From NCBI GenBank assembly GCA_963815645.1, contig CAWFHL010000002.1:62001-126000 (forward strand): a stretch of DNA of 64,000 nt, written 5' to 3'. The position numbers and the translations under genes were made by a program. The DNA comes from JBBRHQ01 sp963815645 (lineage in GTDB: Bacteria; Actinomycetota; Thermoleophilia; Solirubrobacterales; 70-9). Within the stretch, counting starts at the first letter, position 1; every line of letters begins with the position of its first letter. Under the pieces are notes generated by a model. It searched no databases, was not told the origin of the DNA, and saw nothing but the letters and a program-made list of their open reading frames with translations. Shown piece by piece: positions 8,846 through 16,910 of this stretch.

Positions 8846-8939
8846 CGCGCCTCATCCAAGCACACACGCGCCGCTTGCATGAGCGGCTTCAGCAGATCGG
8901 CTAGAAGGGAAAGCCGCGACCGGGGCGAAATCCTCCGCC

Positions 8940-9809
8940 GTGACCCGGACCGCGACCAAGACGCTCCCCGAGCGCAAGAGCCTCTCCGTCTACATCACGG
9001 AACGCTTCGACGAGTTCTCACGCTCCCAGAAGGACGTCGCCCGCTACATCGTCGACCATCTCGACGAGGCGGCCTTCCTCACAGCCGAGGAGCTTGCCCG
9101 GCGGGCGAGCACCTCGTCCTCGACCGTGGTGCGCTTCTCCCAGGCGCTCGGCTTCGAGGGCTACCCGGAGCTACAGCAGGCGGCGATCGAGGAGTATCGG
9201 ACGACCACCGCCAACGGTGCCGGCCAGACCAAGGGCAAGGACGCCGACGGGCCGCTCTTCGCATTCGACCACTCCGAGTTCGAGGCCTCGCTGGGCGCCG
9301 ATCACGCCAACCTCGAGGAGACCGCGCGCAATCTGACCCGGGAGCAGATCGAAGCTTCAGTCTCCGCGCTCGCCACCGCCCACAGGGTGGTGATCGTCGG
9401 GGTCGATCAGATGGCCTTCTTCGCCAGCTATCTGCGCCACATGCTGAGCCTGCTCGACATCCGTGCCGAGATAGTGGCCAGCACCGGCGGGGAATCGCTG
9501 CAGCGCCTCGGCCGGATCGACGAGGACACTCTGGTCATCGCCCTGTCGGCCGGCCGCGCCCACCCGCTGCTGCAGCGGGCGATGAAGCTGGCGCTGCATC
9601 GTCGCGCCCGCACCCTTGCGATCTCGGATGCGACCCTCTCAGAGGTCGGTGAGCACGCCGAGCTGACCCTCTACTTTTCCTCGAACAGCCCTTCCTATGC
9701 CCGCTCGAACACCGCCCTGATGGCGCTAGTGCAGGCGATCGCCCACGGCGTCTACGCCCGCGATGAAGCGGCGCATCGCGACCGGATCCGGGCCTACAAG
9801 CTGAAGTAA
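8940..9809 (+). CDS. RpiR/MurR-family transcriptional regulator with SIS domain
   Basis: 289 aa from a GTG start. Residues 15-85 form the RpiR helix-turn-helix (SQKDVARYIVDHLDEAAFLT, then STVVRFSQALGFEGYPELQ). Residues 125-255 form a SIS sugar-phosphate-binding fold (HRVVIVGVDQMAFFASYL; DTLVIALSAGRAHPLLQRA). Such regulators sense phosphosugars and control sugar or cell-wall-sugar catabolism. The SIS domain has ALSAGRAHP where functional isomerases often have SxSG, which fits a sensor rather than an enzyme. It stands alone, followed by a very strong hairpin, so its targets are not evident from context. Confidence 0.88.
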   Translation: MTRTATKTLPERKSLSVYITERFDEFSRSQKDVARYIVDHLDEAAFLTAEELARRASTSSSTVVRFSQALGFEGYPELQQAAIEEYRTTTANGAGQTKGKDADGPLFAFDHSEFEASLGADHANLEETARNLTREQIEASVSALATAHRVVIVGVDQMAFFASYLRHMLSLLDIRAEIVASTGGESLQRLGRIDEDTLVIALSAGRAHPLLQRAMKLALHRRARTLAISDATLSEVGEHAELTLYFSSNSPSYARSNTALMALVQAIAHGVYARDEAAHRDRIRAYKLK

Positions 9810-9835
9810 TCCCCACAATCGCCCATACCGAGCCA

Positions 9836-9868
9836 GACGAAGTGGCCCGCGGCGCGGGCCACTTCGTC
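9836..9868 (+). terminator. Perfect 15-bp hairpin downstream of the RpiR gene
   Basis: The arms 9836-9850 and 9854-9868 (core GAAGTGGCCCGC / GCGGGCCACTTC) are fully complementary with a 3-base loop. It lies 27 bp after the RpiR stop and 38 bp before pdxS. There is no T-run, as is common for actinobacterial terminators. Confidence 0.8.
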
Positions 9869-9893
9869 ATGGCGGCCCGGGTCGCCTGCCTTC

Positions 9894-9899
9894 TATATT
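9894..9899 (+). promoter_or_regulatory. -10 element of pdxS, probably leaderless transcript
   Basis: TATATT stands out in the GC-rich gap and ends seven bases before the ATG at 9907, so transcription would start within about 1-2 bases of the start codon. No Shine-Dalgarno sequence is present. Confidence 0.55.
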
Positions 9900-9906
9900 T
9901 GTCGCC

Positions 9907-10794
9907 ATGAGCGAACCCCCGAGCTTCCGCCTCAAGACCGGCCTCGCAGAAATGCTCAAGGGCGGCGTGATCATGGACGTGACCGACGCCGATCAGGCGC
10001 GGATCGCGGAGCGGACCGGGGCCTGCGCGGTGATGGCGCTGGAGCGGGTTCCCGCGGATATCCGCGCCGAGGGCGGCGTCGCTCGGATGGCGCCGACCCA
10101 GAAAATCAGCGAGATCCAGGCTGCGGTCTCGATCCCGGTGATGGCGAAGGCGCGCATCGGGCACTTCGCCGAAGCCCAGGTCTTGGAAGCGCTCGAGGTC
10201 GATTACATCGACGAGTCGGAGGTGCTGACCCCCGCGGATGAGTCCCATCACATCGACAAGTACGCGTTCGACGTGCCGTTCGTCTGCGGCGCCACGAACC
10301 TCGGCGAGGCCCTGCGGAGGATCGGCGAGGGCGCGGCGATGATCCGCTCGAAGGGCGAGGCCGGAACCGGCAACATCGTCGAGGCGGTGCGTCACATGCG
10401 TGAGATCACCGCCGGGATCAAGGCTCTCGCCGCGGCCGGTCCCGAGGAGTTTTCCTCGGCCGCCAAGCAGCACCGGGCTCCGCTCGAGGTGGTGCGGGTC
10501 GTGGCCGAGGCCGGCAGCCTGCCGGTGCCGCTTTTCTGCGCAGGCGGGATCGCCACACCGGCCGACGCGGCGCTGATGGTGCAGCTCGGCGCGGAGGGCA
10601 ACTTCGTCGGCTCCGGCATCTTCAAGAGCTCAGACCCCGAGCGGCGAGCGCGGGCCATCGTCGAGGCGACCACCCACGCCGACGACCCCAAGCGGGTCGC
10701 CGCCGCCTGCGCGGAGCTTGGTGAGGCGATGCCCGGCTTGGAGATCTCGGACCTCGCCGCCACCGACGCCCTGCTCCAAGACCGCGGTGCCTGA
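9907..10794 (+). CDS. pdxS: Pyridoxal 5'-phosphate synthase, lyase subunit PdxS
   Basis: 295 aa, full length for the family. The enzyme builds PLP from ribose 5-phosphate, glyceraldehyde 3-phosphate and ammonia supplied by PdxT. Catalytic residues are in the canonical places: Asp24 (VIMDVTDAD), Lys81 (MAKARIGH) and Lys149 (IRSKGEAGTGN). The phosphate-binding GGIATPADAALM motif is present. It forms an operon with pdxT and probably the peptidase gene after it. The PdxS-PdxT-YebC-RuvCAB order is typical of Actinobacteria. Confidence 0.98.
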   Translation: MSEPPSFRLKTGLAEMLKGGVIMDVTDADQARIAERTGACAVMALERVPADIRAEGGVARMAPTQKISEIQAAVSIPVMAKARIGHFAEAQVLEALEVDYIDESEVLTPADESHHIDKYAFDVPFVCGATNLGEALRRIGEGAAMIRSKGEAGTGNIVEAVRHMREITAGIKALAAAGPEEFSSAAKQHRAPLEVVRVVAEAGSLPVPLFCAGGIATPADAALMVQLGAEGNFVGSGIFKSSDPERRARAIVEATTHADDPKRVAAACAELGEAMPGLEISDLAATDALLQDRGA

Positions 10795-11467
10795 GCCGCC
10801 TCCGACCCGGGCACGCCCGGACGAATCCGCACAGGAGGCGGATCACCGGTCGCTGACGCTCCCTGGGAGGACGTGCCTGGAAATTGGCGTCCTCGCGGTT
10901 CAGGGGGATTTCGAAGCCCACGCCAAAATGCTGCGCGGGCTGGGAGCCGAGGTCTCCGAGGTCCGTGGCCGTGGCGATCTGGACGGCCTCGACGGGTTTG
11001 TAATCCCCGGGGGCGAGAGCACGACGATCACGATGGGAATTGACTCGGCGGGGCTGGAGCCCGGCATTCGCCGACACCACGGCGAGGGGCGGCCGATTCT
11101 CGGAACCTGCGCCGGGATGATCGTCTGCGACGATGCGCACCTGGGCCTGATCGACGCGCACGCTCGCCGCAATGCGTTCGGCCGCCAGCTGCAGAGCTTC
11201 GAAACGGACCTTCGGGTCGAGGGACTCGGCGAGGAGCCACTACGCGCGGTATTCATCCGCGCCCCCTGGATCGAGAGGACCGGCCCAGGAGTCGAGGTGC
11301 TCGCCTCCTATGACGGTCACCCGGTGGCGATCCGCGAGCGATCCGTCCTGAGCTGCGCCTTTCATCCCGAGCTCACCGACGACCCGCGCGTCCACGCGCT
11401 TTTCATGGCAATGGCGACGACCGCAGCGGAGCGGAGGTCGAGGCAACCGGAGGAGGCGAGCAGTTGA
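10787..11467 (+). CDS. pdxT: Pyridoxal 5'-phosphate synthase, glutaminase subunit PdxT
   Basis: The family core starts at EIGVLAVQGDFEAHAKML (about residue 30). The GTG at 10787, overlapping the pdxS stop by 8 bp, is the nearest acceptable in-frame start; it gives about 226 aa with an unusual Pro/Arg-rich 28-residue leader. Motifs: GGESTT oxyanion region, GTCAGMI nucleophile Cys, FHPEL catalytic His-Glu. It releases ammonia from glutamine for PdxS. The leader is encoded by a palindrome-ended insert-like sequence (10810-10877), so the true start may be later, at a rare codon. Confidence 0.93.
   Translation: MPEPPPTRARPDESAQEADHRSLTLPGRTCLEIGVLAVQGDFEAHAKMLRGLGAEVSEVRGRGDLDGLDGFVIPGGESTTITMGIDSAGLEPGIRRHHGEGRPILGTCAGMIVCDDAHLGLIDAHARRNAFGRQLQSFETDLRVEGLGEEPLRAVFIRAPWIERTGPGVEVLASYDGHPVAIRERSVLSCAFHPELTDDPRVHALFMAMATTAAERRSRQPEEASS
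10810..10877. repeat. Candidate short palindrome-ended element between pdxS and pdxT
   Basis: It begins GGCACGCCCGGACG and ends GGAGGACGTGCC. The same two end sequences bracket the shorter copy in ruvB at 15253-15284. The outer GGCACG/CGTGCC are inverted repeats. It encodes the odd N-terminal leader of PdxT. Confidence 0.45.
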
Positions 11468-12567
11468 AGGACGCGCGTGTGCAGGGGCTGGCGAGGATCC
11501 TTGTCGGGTACTCGACCGAGGTGAAAGCCGGTGAGATCGTCTCGATCGACGGCGATAGCGCTGCCGAGCCCCTGCTCGCTGCGCTCTACGAGGAGGTGCT
11601 GAAGGCAGGAGCTCACCCGATTCTCAACATGAGCATCGACGGTCAGGCAGCCACCTATTTCAAGCACGCCGGCGACGCCCAGCTCGACTGGGTCTCACCG
11701 GTTGCGGAGTGGATGGTCGACAACGTCGACGTGCGGCTCTCGGTCGGGGCGAGCACCAACACGCGGGGGCTCTCCTCAGTACCCCCTGAGCGCCAGACGC
11801 GCAGACAGGCGGCGATGGGAAATCTGATGGGCCGGGCGATGGAGCGCAGCGCTGAGGGCAGCTTTCGGTGGTGCTACACGCTGTTTCCGACCAGCGCCTA
11901 TGCCTCGGAGGCGGAGATGAGCACCGAGGAGTACGAGGACTTCTATTACGGCGCCTGTCTCGCCACCGACCCCGATCCGCTGACCGCCTGGGAGCGCGCC
12001 TCGGCCGAGACACGCCGCCTCGCCGAGTGGATCGAGGGCCATGAGGAGGTTCACGTGACGGCCCCCGGCACCGACATTCGGCTGGGGATCTCCGGTCGCA
12101 AGTTCATCCCCTGCGTCGGCGATCACAATATGCCGGACGGGGAGTTCTTCACCGGTCCGGTCGAAGACTCGGTCGACGGCGAGGTCAGCTTTCACCTGCC
12201 GGCGGTGATCGGCGGCAGGGAGGTCTCGGGGGTGCATCTCCGCTTCGATTCCGGGAAGGTGGTGGACGCGAGCGCCGAGCGGGGCGAGGAGTTCCTGATC
12301 AAGCTGCTCGATACCGACGACGGCGCTCGCCGGCTCGGCGAGCTGGGGATCGGCACCAACTACGGGATCGACCGCGGCACACTCGAGGTGCTGCTCGACG
12401 AGAAGATCGGCGGCACCGTGCACATGGCGGTCGGCCACAGCTACCCGGAGTCAGGCGGGGTCAACGAGTCGGCTGTCCACACCGACCTGGTCTGTGACCT
12501 GCGGCAGGGCGGGAAGATCTTCGTCGACGGCGAGGAACTCTCGGTCGACGGCAAGTTCGTCGTCTGA
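11464..12567 (+). CDS. M29-family metallo-aminopeptidase (AmpS/thermophilic aminopeptidase type)
   Basis: 367 aa from a TTG that overlaps the pdxT stop (TTGA), so it is probably translationally coupled. The M29 fold is recognisable from GYSTEVKAGEIV at the N-terminus and the C-terminal metal-site region NMPDGEFFTGPVEDSVDGEV (about 220-240, two candidate Glu ligands), GTNYGID, MAVGHSYPESGG and HTDLVCDL (His/Asp ligands). These cytoplasmic enzymes remove N-terminal residues with a two-metal centre. A peptidase is not a standard member of the pdxST-ruvCAB neighbourhood, so it looks inserted into the operon. Confidence 0.9.
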   Translation: MKDARVQGLARILVGYSTEVKAGEIVSIDGDSAAEPLLAALYEEVLKAGAHPILNMSIDGQAATYFKHAGDAQLDWVSPVAEWMVDNVDVRLSVGASTNTRGLSSVPPERQTRRQAAMGNLMGRAMERSAEGSFRWCYTLFPTSAYASEAEMSTEEYEDFYYGACLATDPDPLTAWERASAETRRLAEWIEGHEEVHVTAPGTDIRLGISGRKFIPCVGDHNMPDGEFFTGPVEDSVDGEVSFHLPAVIGGREVSGVHLRFDSGKVVDASAERGEEFLIKLLDTDDGARRLGELGIGTNYGIDRGTLEVLLDEKIGGTVHMAVGHSYPESGGVNESAVHTDLVCDLRQGGKIFVDGEELSVDGKFVV

Positions 12568-12596
12568 ACAACAGCGCCGCACGTCCTCCGCTCCCG

Positions 12597-12638
12597 CGAG
12601 GCCCGACACTCAGAGTCAAATGGTGCTGTCGGGCCTCG
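12597..12638 (+). terminator. 12-bp hairpin after the M29 peptidase gene
   Basis: Arms CGAGGCCCGACA (12597-12608) and TGTCGGGCCTCG (12627-12638) pair perfectly around an 18-base loop, 30 bp after the stop codon. The segment just upstream also holds GCACGTCCTCCGCT, the reverse complement of part of the ruvB/pdxT element. The rest of 12568-12797 holds no gene that I can see. Confidence 0.6.
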
Positions 12639-12797
12639 CTCCCGCGTCGGGCGTGCGGCGGTTTGCGGCAGGACGAGGTTTGCTTGGAGTAAGCCGCCCC
12701 CGGACGCGGAGCGAGAGCCCGCAGATGACCGGTGATTCTGGGGGCGGGCTCTCGCGGAGCGGAGGAGGCGGCGCAGTAGTTCCAACGGCGCAGTCAT

Positions 12798-13241
12798 TCA
12801 GGCTCGCGGCAGCGACGAGCCGGCCAGGAACACGAACCAGAGGGTCAGAGCGACCGCGGCCAAGAGCACCGAGCCGACGATCACCGCCTCGACGATCGTC
12901 CAGGTTTGACTCTCGGGCGTGTCGCGCATGCTGCGAAGCCAGGCGGCGCGGATCGGGCTGACCGAGTTGGTTCCGGTGATGCGGACGTAGAGGTGGTTGA
13001 GGCGGCCGATCAGCCAGGCGACGATCAGGATCGAGACGACGATCCCGACCAGGACGATCATGTACGGGCCGCCGCTCGGGAACTGGGTCTTGGAGAGCTT
13101 CGAGCCGATGTAGATCCAGGTCAGCGGTATCGCTGTCCACATCGACAGCGCGGCGATCAGCATCGCCGCTACGACGATGGTCGCGGCGAGCCCACTGCCG
13201 CGCCGCCTCTCGGTGAATTCATCCGCCATCTGTCTGCTCAT
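12798..13241 (-). CDS. Integral membrane protein, 147 aa, unknown function
   Basis: ATG at 13241 (MSRQMADEFTERRR) is preferred over a frame extending to 13475, which would run across yebC. There are three hydrophobic helices: GLAATIVVAAMLIAALSMW, GPYMIVLVGIVVSILIVAWL and IVEAVIVGSVLLAAVALTLW. Loops carry ITGTNSVSPIRAAWLRSMRD. It is divergent from yebC, with the two start regions only 13 bp apart, so the promoters must overlap the coding ends. No family is recognised. Confidence 0.75.
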   Translation of the reverse strand: MSRQMADEFTERRRGSGLAATIVVAAMLIAALSMWTAIPLTWIYIGSKLSKTQFPSGGPYMIVLVGIVVSILIVAWLIGRLNHLYVRITGTNSVSPIRAAWLRSMRDTPESQTWTIVEAVIVGSVLLAAVALTLWFVFLAGSSLPRA

Positions 13242-13246
13242 AGAAT
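13241..13246 (+). promoter_or_regulatory. -10 element of yebC (leaderless candidate)
   Basis: TAGAAT ends eight bases before the yebC ATG at 13255, with no ribosome-binding site between. It coincides with the start codon of the divergent membrane protein gene. Confidence 0.5.
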
Positions 13247-13254
13247 CGCAGGCG

Positions 13255-14004
13255 ATGTCGGGGCACTCCAAATGGTCTTCGATCAAGCACAAGAAGGCGG
13301 CTGTCGACGCCAAGCGCGGCAAGGCATTCACCAAGCTGGCGAGGGCGATTACGGTCGCCGCCCGTGAGGGCGGGGGCGATCCGGACTCGAACCCGGCCCT
13401 GGCGTCCGCGGTGCAGAAGGCGCGGGACGTCTCGATGCCCAAGGACAACATCCAGCGGGCGATCGACCGCGGCACGGGCGAGGGCGCCGATGCCGAGGCG
13501 ATCGAGCGGGTGGTCTTCGAGGGCTACGGCCCGGGCGGGGTCGCAATCCTCACCGAGGCCCTGACCGATAACCGCAATCGGACCAGCGCCGAGGTCCGCC
13601 ATGCCTTCACCAAGCACAGCGGCAGCCTCGGCGAGCCCGGATCGGTGGCCTGGATCTTCGAGAAGCGCGGTGTGATCGTCGTCGACGGAGCTCGATATGG
13701 CGAGGACGACCTGATCGCCGCGATCGACGCCGGAGCAGAGGACGTGCAGCGTGACGGCGACATCCTCAAGGTCGTCTCCGACCCGGCCAGGCTCAGCGCG
13801 GTGCGTGGCGCCCTGGAGCGCGAGGGGGTCGAGATGCAGTCCTCCGACCTGGCGATGGAGCCGAAGAGCACCGTTCAGCTCGGTGAGTCCGAGGCGGGCT
13901 CGCTGCTCCGGCTGATCGACGCCCTCGAGGAGCAGGACGACGTTGACGGGGTTCACGCGAACTTCGACATTTCCGACGAAGTGATGGAGAAAGCCCTGGC
14001 TTGA
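13255..14004 (+). CDS. YebC/PmpR-family protein (TACO1-like)
   Basis: 249 aa starting MSGHSKWSSIKHKKAAVDAK, the family signature. The ATG at 13255 is therefore chosen over an upstream GTG. Further hallmarks are MPKDNIQRAIDRG, EGYGPGGVAI and GSVAWIFEKRGVI. Members act as transcription regulators or, in recent work, as ribosome factors that ease translation of difficult (for example proline-rich) stretches. It heads the ruvCAB group, as in most Actinobacteria. Confidence 0.96.
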   Translation: MSGHSKWSSIKHKKAAVDAKRGKAFTKLARAITVAAREGGGDPDSNPALASAVQKARDVSMPKDNIQRAIDRGTGEGADAEAIERVVFEGYGPGGVAILTEALTDNRNRTSAEVRHAFTKHSGSLGEPGSVAWIFEKRGVIVVDGARYGEDDLIAAIDAGAEDVQRDGDILKVVSDPARLSAVRGALEREGVEMQSSDLAMEPKSTVQLGESEAGSLLRLIDALEEQDDVDGVHANFDISDEVMEKALA

Positions 14005-14044
14005 GGCGGGAAGGCATCCGACCTTCTTCGCAGAATTGCTCCCC

Positions 14045-14584
14045 ATGAAGATCGTGATGGGCATAGACCCTGGTGCCGCCAACCTCGGATTCGGCGTCGT
14101 CCGGGTAGAGGGCGCTCATTTGGTCGCTCTCGACGGCGGCGTGATCGAGACGACGCCCGAGCAGCCGATCGAGCGCAGACTGGAGCGCATCCACTGGGGC
14201 CTGGCCGAGCTGATCGAGTGGCACGAGCCCCGGGCGATGGCGCTCGAGGACGTCTACTTCGGTAGGAACGTGCGCTCGGCGATGACCGTCGGAAGGGCCA
14301 GTGGGGTGGCGATGCTCGCCGCGGCCCAGAGGGGGGTGCGTTGCTTCACCTACACCCCGCAGGCGATCAAGCTCTCGGTCTGTGGCTCGGGCTCGGCCGG
14401 GAAGGAGCAGGTTCAGCGTATGGTCGGGACGCTGCTCGGCCTGCCTGAGCCGCCTGTCCCCGACCATGCGGCTGACGCCCTCGCGGTGGCGATCTGCCAC
14501 GGCGGCTCCGCCGGGCGCAGGCAGGTCCTCGAGCAGCTCGACCTGGCAGAGTCGCCCGAGCCTTTGAAAGAGCAGCTGGCCTGA
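14045..14584 (+). CDS. ruvC: Holliday junction resolvase RuvC
   Basis: 179 aa from ATG 14045; a TTG nine bases earlier is less likely. RuvC cuts four-way junctions symmetrically as a dimer. Acidic catalytic residues are in place: Asp8 (MGIDPGAAN), Glu68 (ALEDVYFG), and Asp140 with Asp144 in PDHAADALAVA. It overlaps ruvA by one base. CAGAAT eight bases upstream of the ATG could give an internal leaderless start. Confidence 0.97.
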   Translation: MKIVMGIDPGAANLGFGVVRVEGAHLVALDGGVIETTPEQPIERRLERIHWGLAELIEWHEPRAMALEDVYFGRNVRSAMTVGRASGVAMLAAAQRGVRCFTYTPQAIKLSVCGSGSAGKEQVQRMVGTLLGLPEPPVPDHAADALAVAICHGGSAGRRQVLEQLDLAESPEPLKEQLA

Positions 14585-15183
14585 TGATCGCAGCGGTTCG
14601 AGGAGAGGTGATGGTGCGCCGCCCGGATCACGTCGTGATCGACGCCGCCGGGGTGGGGTACCGCCTGGCGGTCTCCTCCGAGACGCTGAAGGCGGTCCCG
14701 GCGACCGGCCGTGAAGCGTTCCTGCACGCCGAGCTGATCGCCCGTGACGATTCGCTCGCCCTCTACGGGTTCTCCTCCGAGGAAGAGCGCGACCTGTTTC
14801 GCGAGCTGATCTCAGTCAGCGGGGTCGGCCCAAAGGTGGCACTCACGACCCTCTCCGGCGGGACCGCCCGCGATCTCCTGCGGGCAATCGCGGCCGGGGA
14901 CGCGAAGCGCTTCCAGGCGGTGCCGGGGATTGGCAAGCGCACCGCCGACCGGATCATCGTGGAGCTGCGCGAGAAGGTCGCCGGGACAATGGAGGAGGAG
15001 GACGCGGCGGGGAGCGAGGAAGGGGCGAGCGCCCGCTCCCTGGCCCGGGACGGCCTCGTCAACCTCGGCTACGCCCCGCTGGAGGCCGAGCGGCTGCTCG
15101 AGGCGCTCGAGGGTGACGACCCCGAGGAGCTGGTCTCCGCCGCTCTGCGCCGGGCCGGCGAGTCGAAGTCGAGGGCTGCATGA
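14584..15183 (+). CDS. ruvA: Holliday junction branch-migration subunit RuvA
   Basis: 199 aa. RuvA tetramers bind the junction and load RuvB. Domain I (OB fold) is residues 1-62. Domain II has helix-hairpin-helix motifs (LISVSGVGPKVALTTLSG and VPGIGKRTADRII). Domain III (about 150-199, NLGYAPLEAERLL) binds RuvB. It starts inside the ruvC stop (TGATG) and its stop overlaps the ruvB start (ATGA), so the three genes are translationally coupled. Confidence 0.97.
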   Translation: MIAAVRGEVMVRRPDHVVIDAAGVGYRLAVSSETLKAVPATGREAFLHAELIARDDSLALYGFSSEEERDLFRELISVSGVGPKVALTTLSGGTARDLLRAIAAGDAKRFQAVPGIGKRTADRIIVELREKVAGTMEEEDAAGSEEGASARSLARDGLVNLGYAPLEAERLLEALEGDDPEELVSAALRRAGESKSRAA

Positions 15184-16373
15184 GCGAGGCCCCCGAAATC
15201 GGCGGCCCAAGAATCCGCACCCCCGGGATACCCAATCCTTCCAACCACCCCGGCACGCCCGGACGCGAAGCGGAGGACGTGCCGGGCAGTGGTTCGCCCG
15301 GACGCGAAGCGGAGGACGTGCCGGGCAGTGGTTCTGAGGACGTGCCGAGCGGTGATTCGGAGGAGCTGCGGGTTCACGATGCCCGCGCAGGAGCCGAGGA
15401 CGAACTTGACCGCTCCCTACGCCCGCCTCGGCTCGCCGACTTCGTAAACCAGGAGCAGGTGACCGAGCAGCTCAGTCTGTTCATCGAGGCGGCCCGCGGT
15501 CGCGGCGAGCCGCTCGACCACGTGCTGCTGGCCGGTCCGCCCGGTCTCGGCAAGACCTCGCTTGCCTTGATCGTCGCCGCCGAGCTGGGTGTGCCGATGG
15601 TGCAGACCGCCGGACCGGCGCTCGAGCGGAAGGCCGACATCGCCGCCTTCCTCACCGCGCTGGAGCCGGGTAGCGTCTTCTTCATCGACGAGATCCACCG
15701 CCTCGGGCGCGCCGTCGAGGAGACGCTCTACCCGGCGATGGAGGACTCGCGCCTCCCGGTGGTCCTCGGCCAGGGCGCCGGAGCCCGAACGGTGACCCTT
15801 CCGCTGCCGCCCTTCACGCTGATCGGGGCGACCACGCGCAGCGGCCTGCTGACGACGCCGCTCAGGGATCGATTCGGCGTTTGCCACCGCCTAGAGCACT
15901 ACAGCCCCCAGCACCTGGCCGAGATCGTCGTCCGCTCGGCCGGGATTCTCGAGGTTGAGGTCGACGCCGCGGGCGCGGCGACGATCGCGGAGCGCTCGCG
16001 CGGCACCCCGCGGGTGGCCAATCGACTGCTCAGACGGGTGCGCGACTTCGCCCAGGTGAGAGAGGAGGGCCGCGTCGACGCGGAGATCGCGGGGGCCGCC
16101 CTCGACATGTTCGAGGTGGACGGCGCCGGGCTCGACCGCAGTGACCGTAGCCTGCTGGCGGCGATCGCCGGCAAGTTCGGGGGCGGACCGGTCGGGCTCT
16201 CGACCCTGGCGGTCGCGATCGGCGAGGAGCAGGACACGATCGAGGACGTTCTCGAGCCCTACCTGCTTCAGCAGGGACTGCTGAAGCGGACCCCCCGGGG
16301 ACGGGTGCTGACCCGGCGCGCCTTCGAGCATCTGGAGCTGCCGGTGCCGGAAGGCGCGGCGACCCTGTTTTGA
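15180..16373 (+). CDS. ruvB: Holliday junction branch-migration ATPase RuvB, with repeat-containing N-terminal extension
   Basis: 397 aa, about 50 longer than usual. The conserved protein starts near residue 75 (LDRSLRPPRLADFVNQEQVT). Walker A is GPPGLGKTS, Walker B FFIDEIHRL, sensor 1 GATTRSG, and there is a C-terminal winged helix (GRVLTRRAFEHL). The extra N-terminus is low-complexity and contains two tandem 13-residue units PGREAEDVPGSGS plus a degenerate third. Translation from the ATG at 15180 is supported by the ATGA overlap with ruvA, although a later start cannot be excluded. RuvB drives branch migration as a hexameric motor. Confidence 0.95.
   Translation: MSEAPEIGGPRIRTPGIPNPSNHPGTPGREAEDVPGSGSPGREAEDVPGSGSEDVPSGDSEELRVHDARAGAEDELDRSLRPPRLADFVNQEQVTEQLSLFIEAARGRGEPLDHVLLAGPPGLGKTSLALIVAAELGVPMVQTAGPALERKADIAAFLTALEPGSVFFIDEIHRLGRAVEETLYPAMEDSRLPVVLGQGAGARTVTLPLPPFTLIGATTRSGLLTTPLRDRFGVCHRLEHYSPQHLAEIVVRSAGILEVEVDAAGAATIAERSRGTPRVANRLLRRVRDFAQVREEGRVDAEIAGAALDMFEVDGAGLDRSDRSLLAAIAGKFGGGPVGLSTLAVAIGEEQDTIEDVLEPYLLQQGLLKRTPRGRVLTRRAFEHLELPVPEGAATLF
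15256..15333. repeat. Two perfect 39-bp tandem repeats in the ruvB 5' region
   Basis: Units at 15256-15294 and 15295-15333 are identical and in frame, each encoding 13 residues. The unit contains GCGGAGGACGTGCC. The first copy plus the preceding GGCACG forms a 32-bp palindrome-ended sequence (15253-15284) whose ends match the element at 10810-10877. Confidence 0.9.
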
Positions 16374-16413
16374 GGCGGAGCGGTCGCGCCGCAGTTTGTA
16401 GCCTGTTTCCCGC

Positions 16414-16902
16414 ATGCCTTTCTTCATCTGCCCCAACTGCGGGAACCGGGAGCTCAGCGGGGATCGGACGGCGGGTTTCAGCACCCGGCCGAAGGGTTGT
16501 TCGAAGTGCGGCTTCGGGTTCGTCTTCGAGTTGCTCGACGACTACTACCCGGCTCCCAACGCCGCCTTCTTCGTCTGCGACGGGCAGGGCAGGGTGATCG
16601 ACGCAGGCAGGGGGAGCTTCGAGCTCACCGGGTTGACCGACGAGGACGTGATTGGCCGGCCGGTGCGGGACGTGCTCGGCCTGCGCTGGCTAGAGGAGGG
16701 CGACGGCGGCGAGACAGCAGACACCAACGGCGACGGTTTCACCGATCCGATCGAGACTTCGCTGGAGTGGGGGGTGCGCTCGCTCGGCAAGCGCGTCTCG
16801 GTCAACGCCGAGGGGGACCTCCCGGCCGACGCGGTCGCGGACGTATTCCCGGCCTACGATGACGACGGGGGCCTGCTGATCGTCCTCACCCCAGAGGGAT
16901 AG
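16414..16902 (+). CDS. Zinc-ribbon plus PAS-like domain protein
   Basis: 162 aa. An N-terminal zinc ribbon with CPNCGNRE and CSKCGFGF (two CxxC pairs) is followed by a PAS-like domain (NAAFFVCDGQGRVIDAGRGS ... GLTDEDVIGRPVRDVLGLRW). It lies between ruvB and secDF, where most relatives have yajC. A TAGCCT nine bases before the ATG may be its -10. The role is unknown; a sensor or partner protein for the adjacent operon is possible. It is cytoplasmic, with no signal or membrane segment. Confidence 0.75.
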   Translation: MPFFICPNCGNRELSGDRTAGFSTRPKGCSKCGFGFVFELLDDYYPAPNAAFFVCDGQGRVIDAGRGSFELTGLTDEDVIGRPVRDVLGLRWLEEGDGGETADTNGDGFTDPIETSLEWGVRSLGKRVSVNAEGDLPADAVADVFPAYDDDGGLLIVLTPEG

Positions 16903-16910
16903 CGCCCGCG

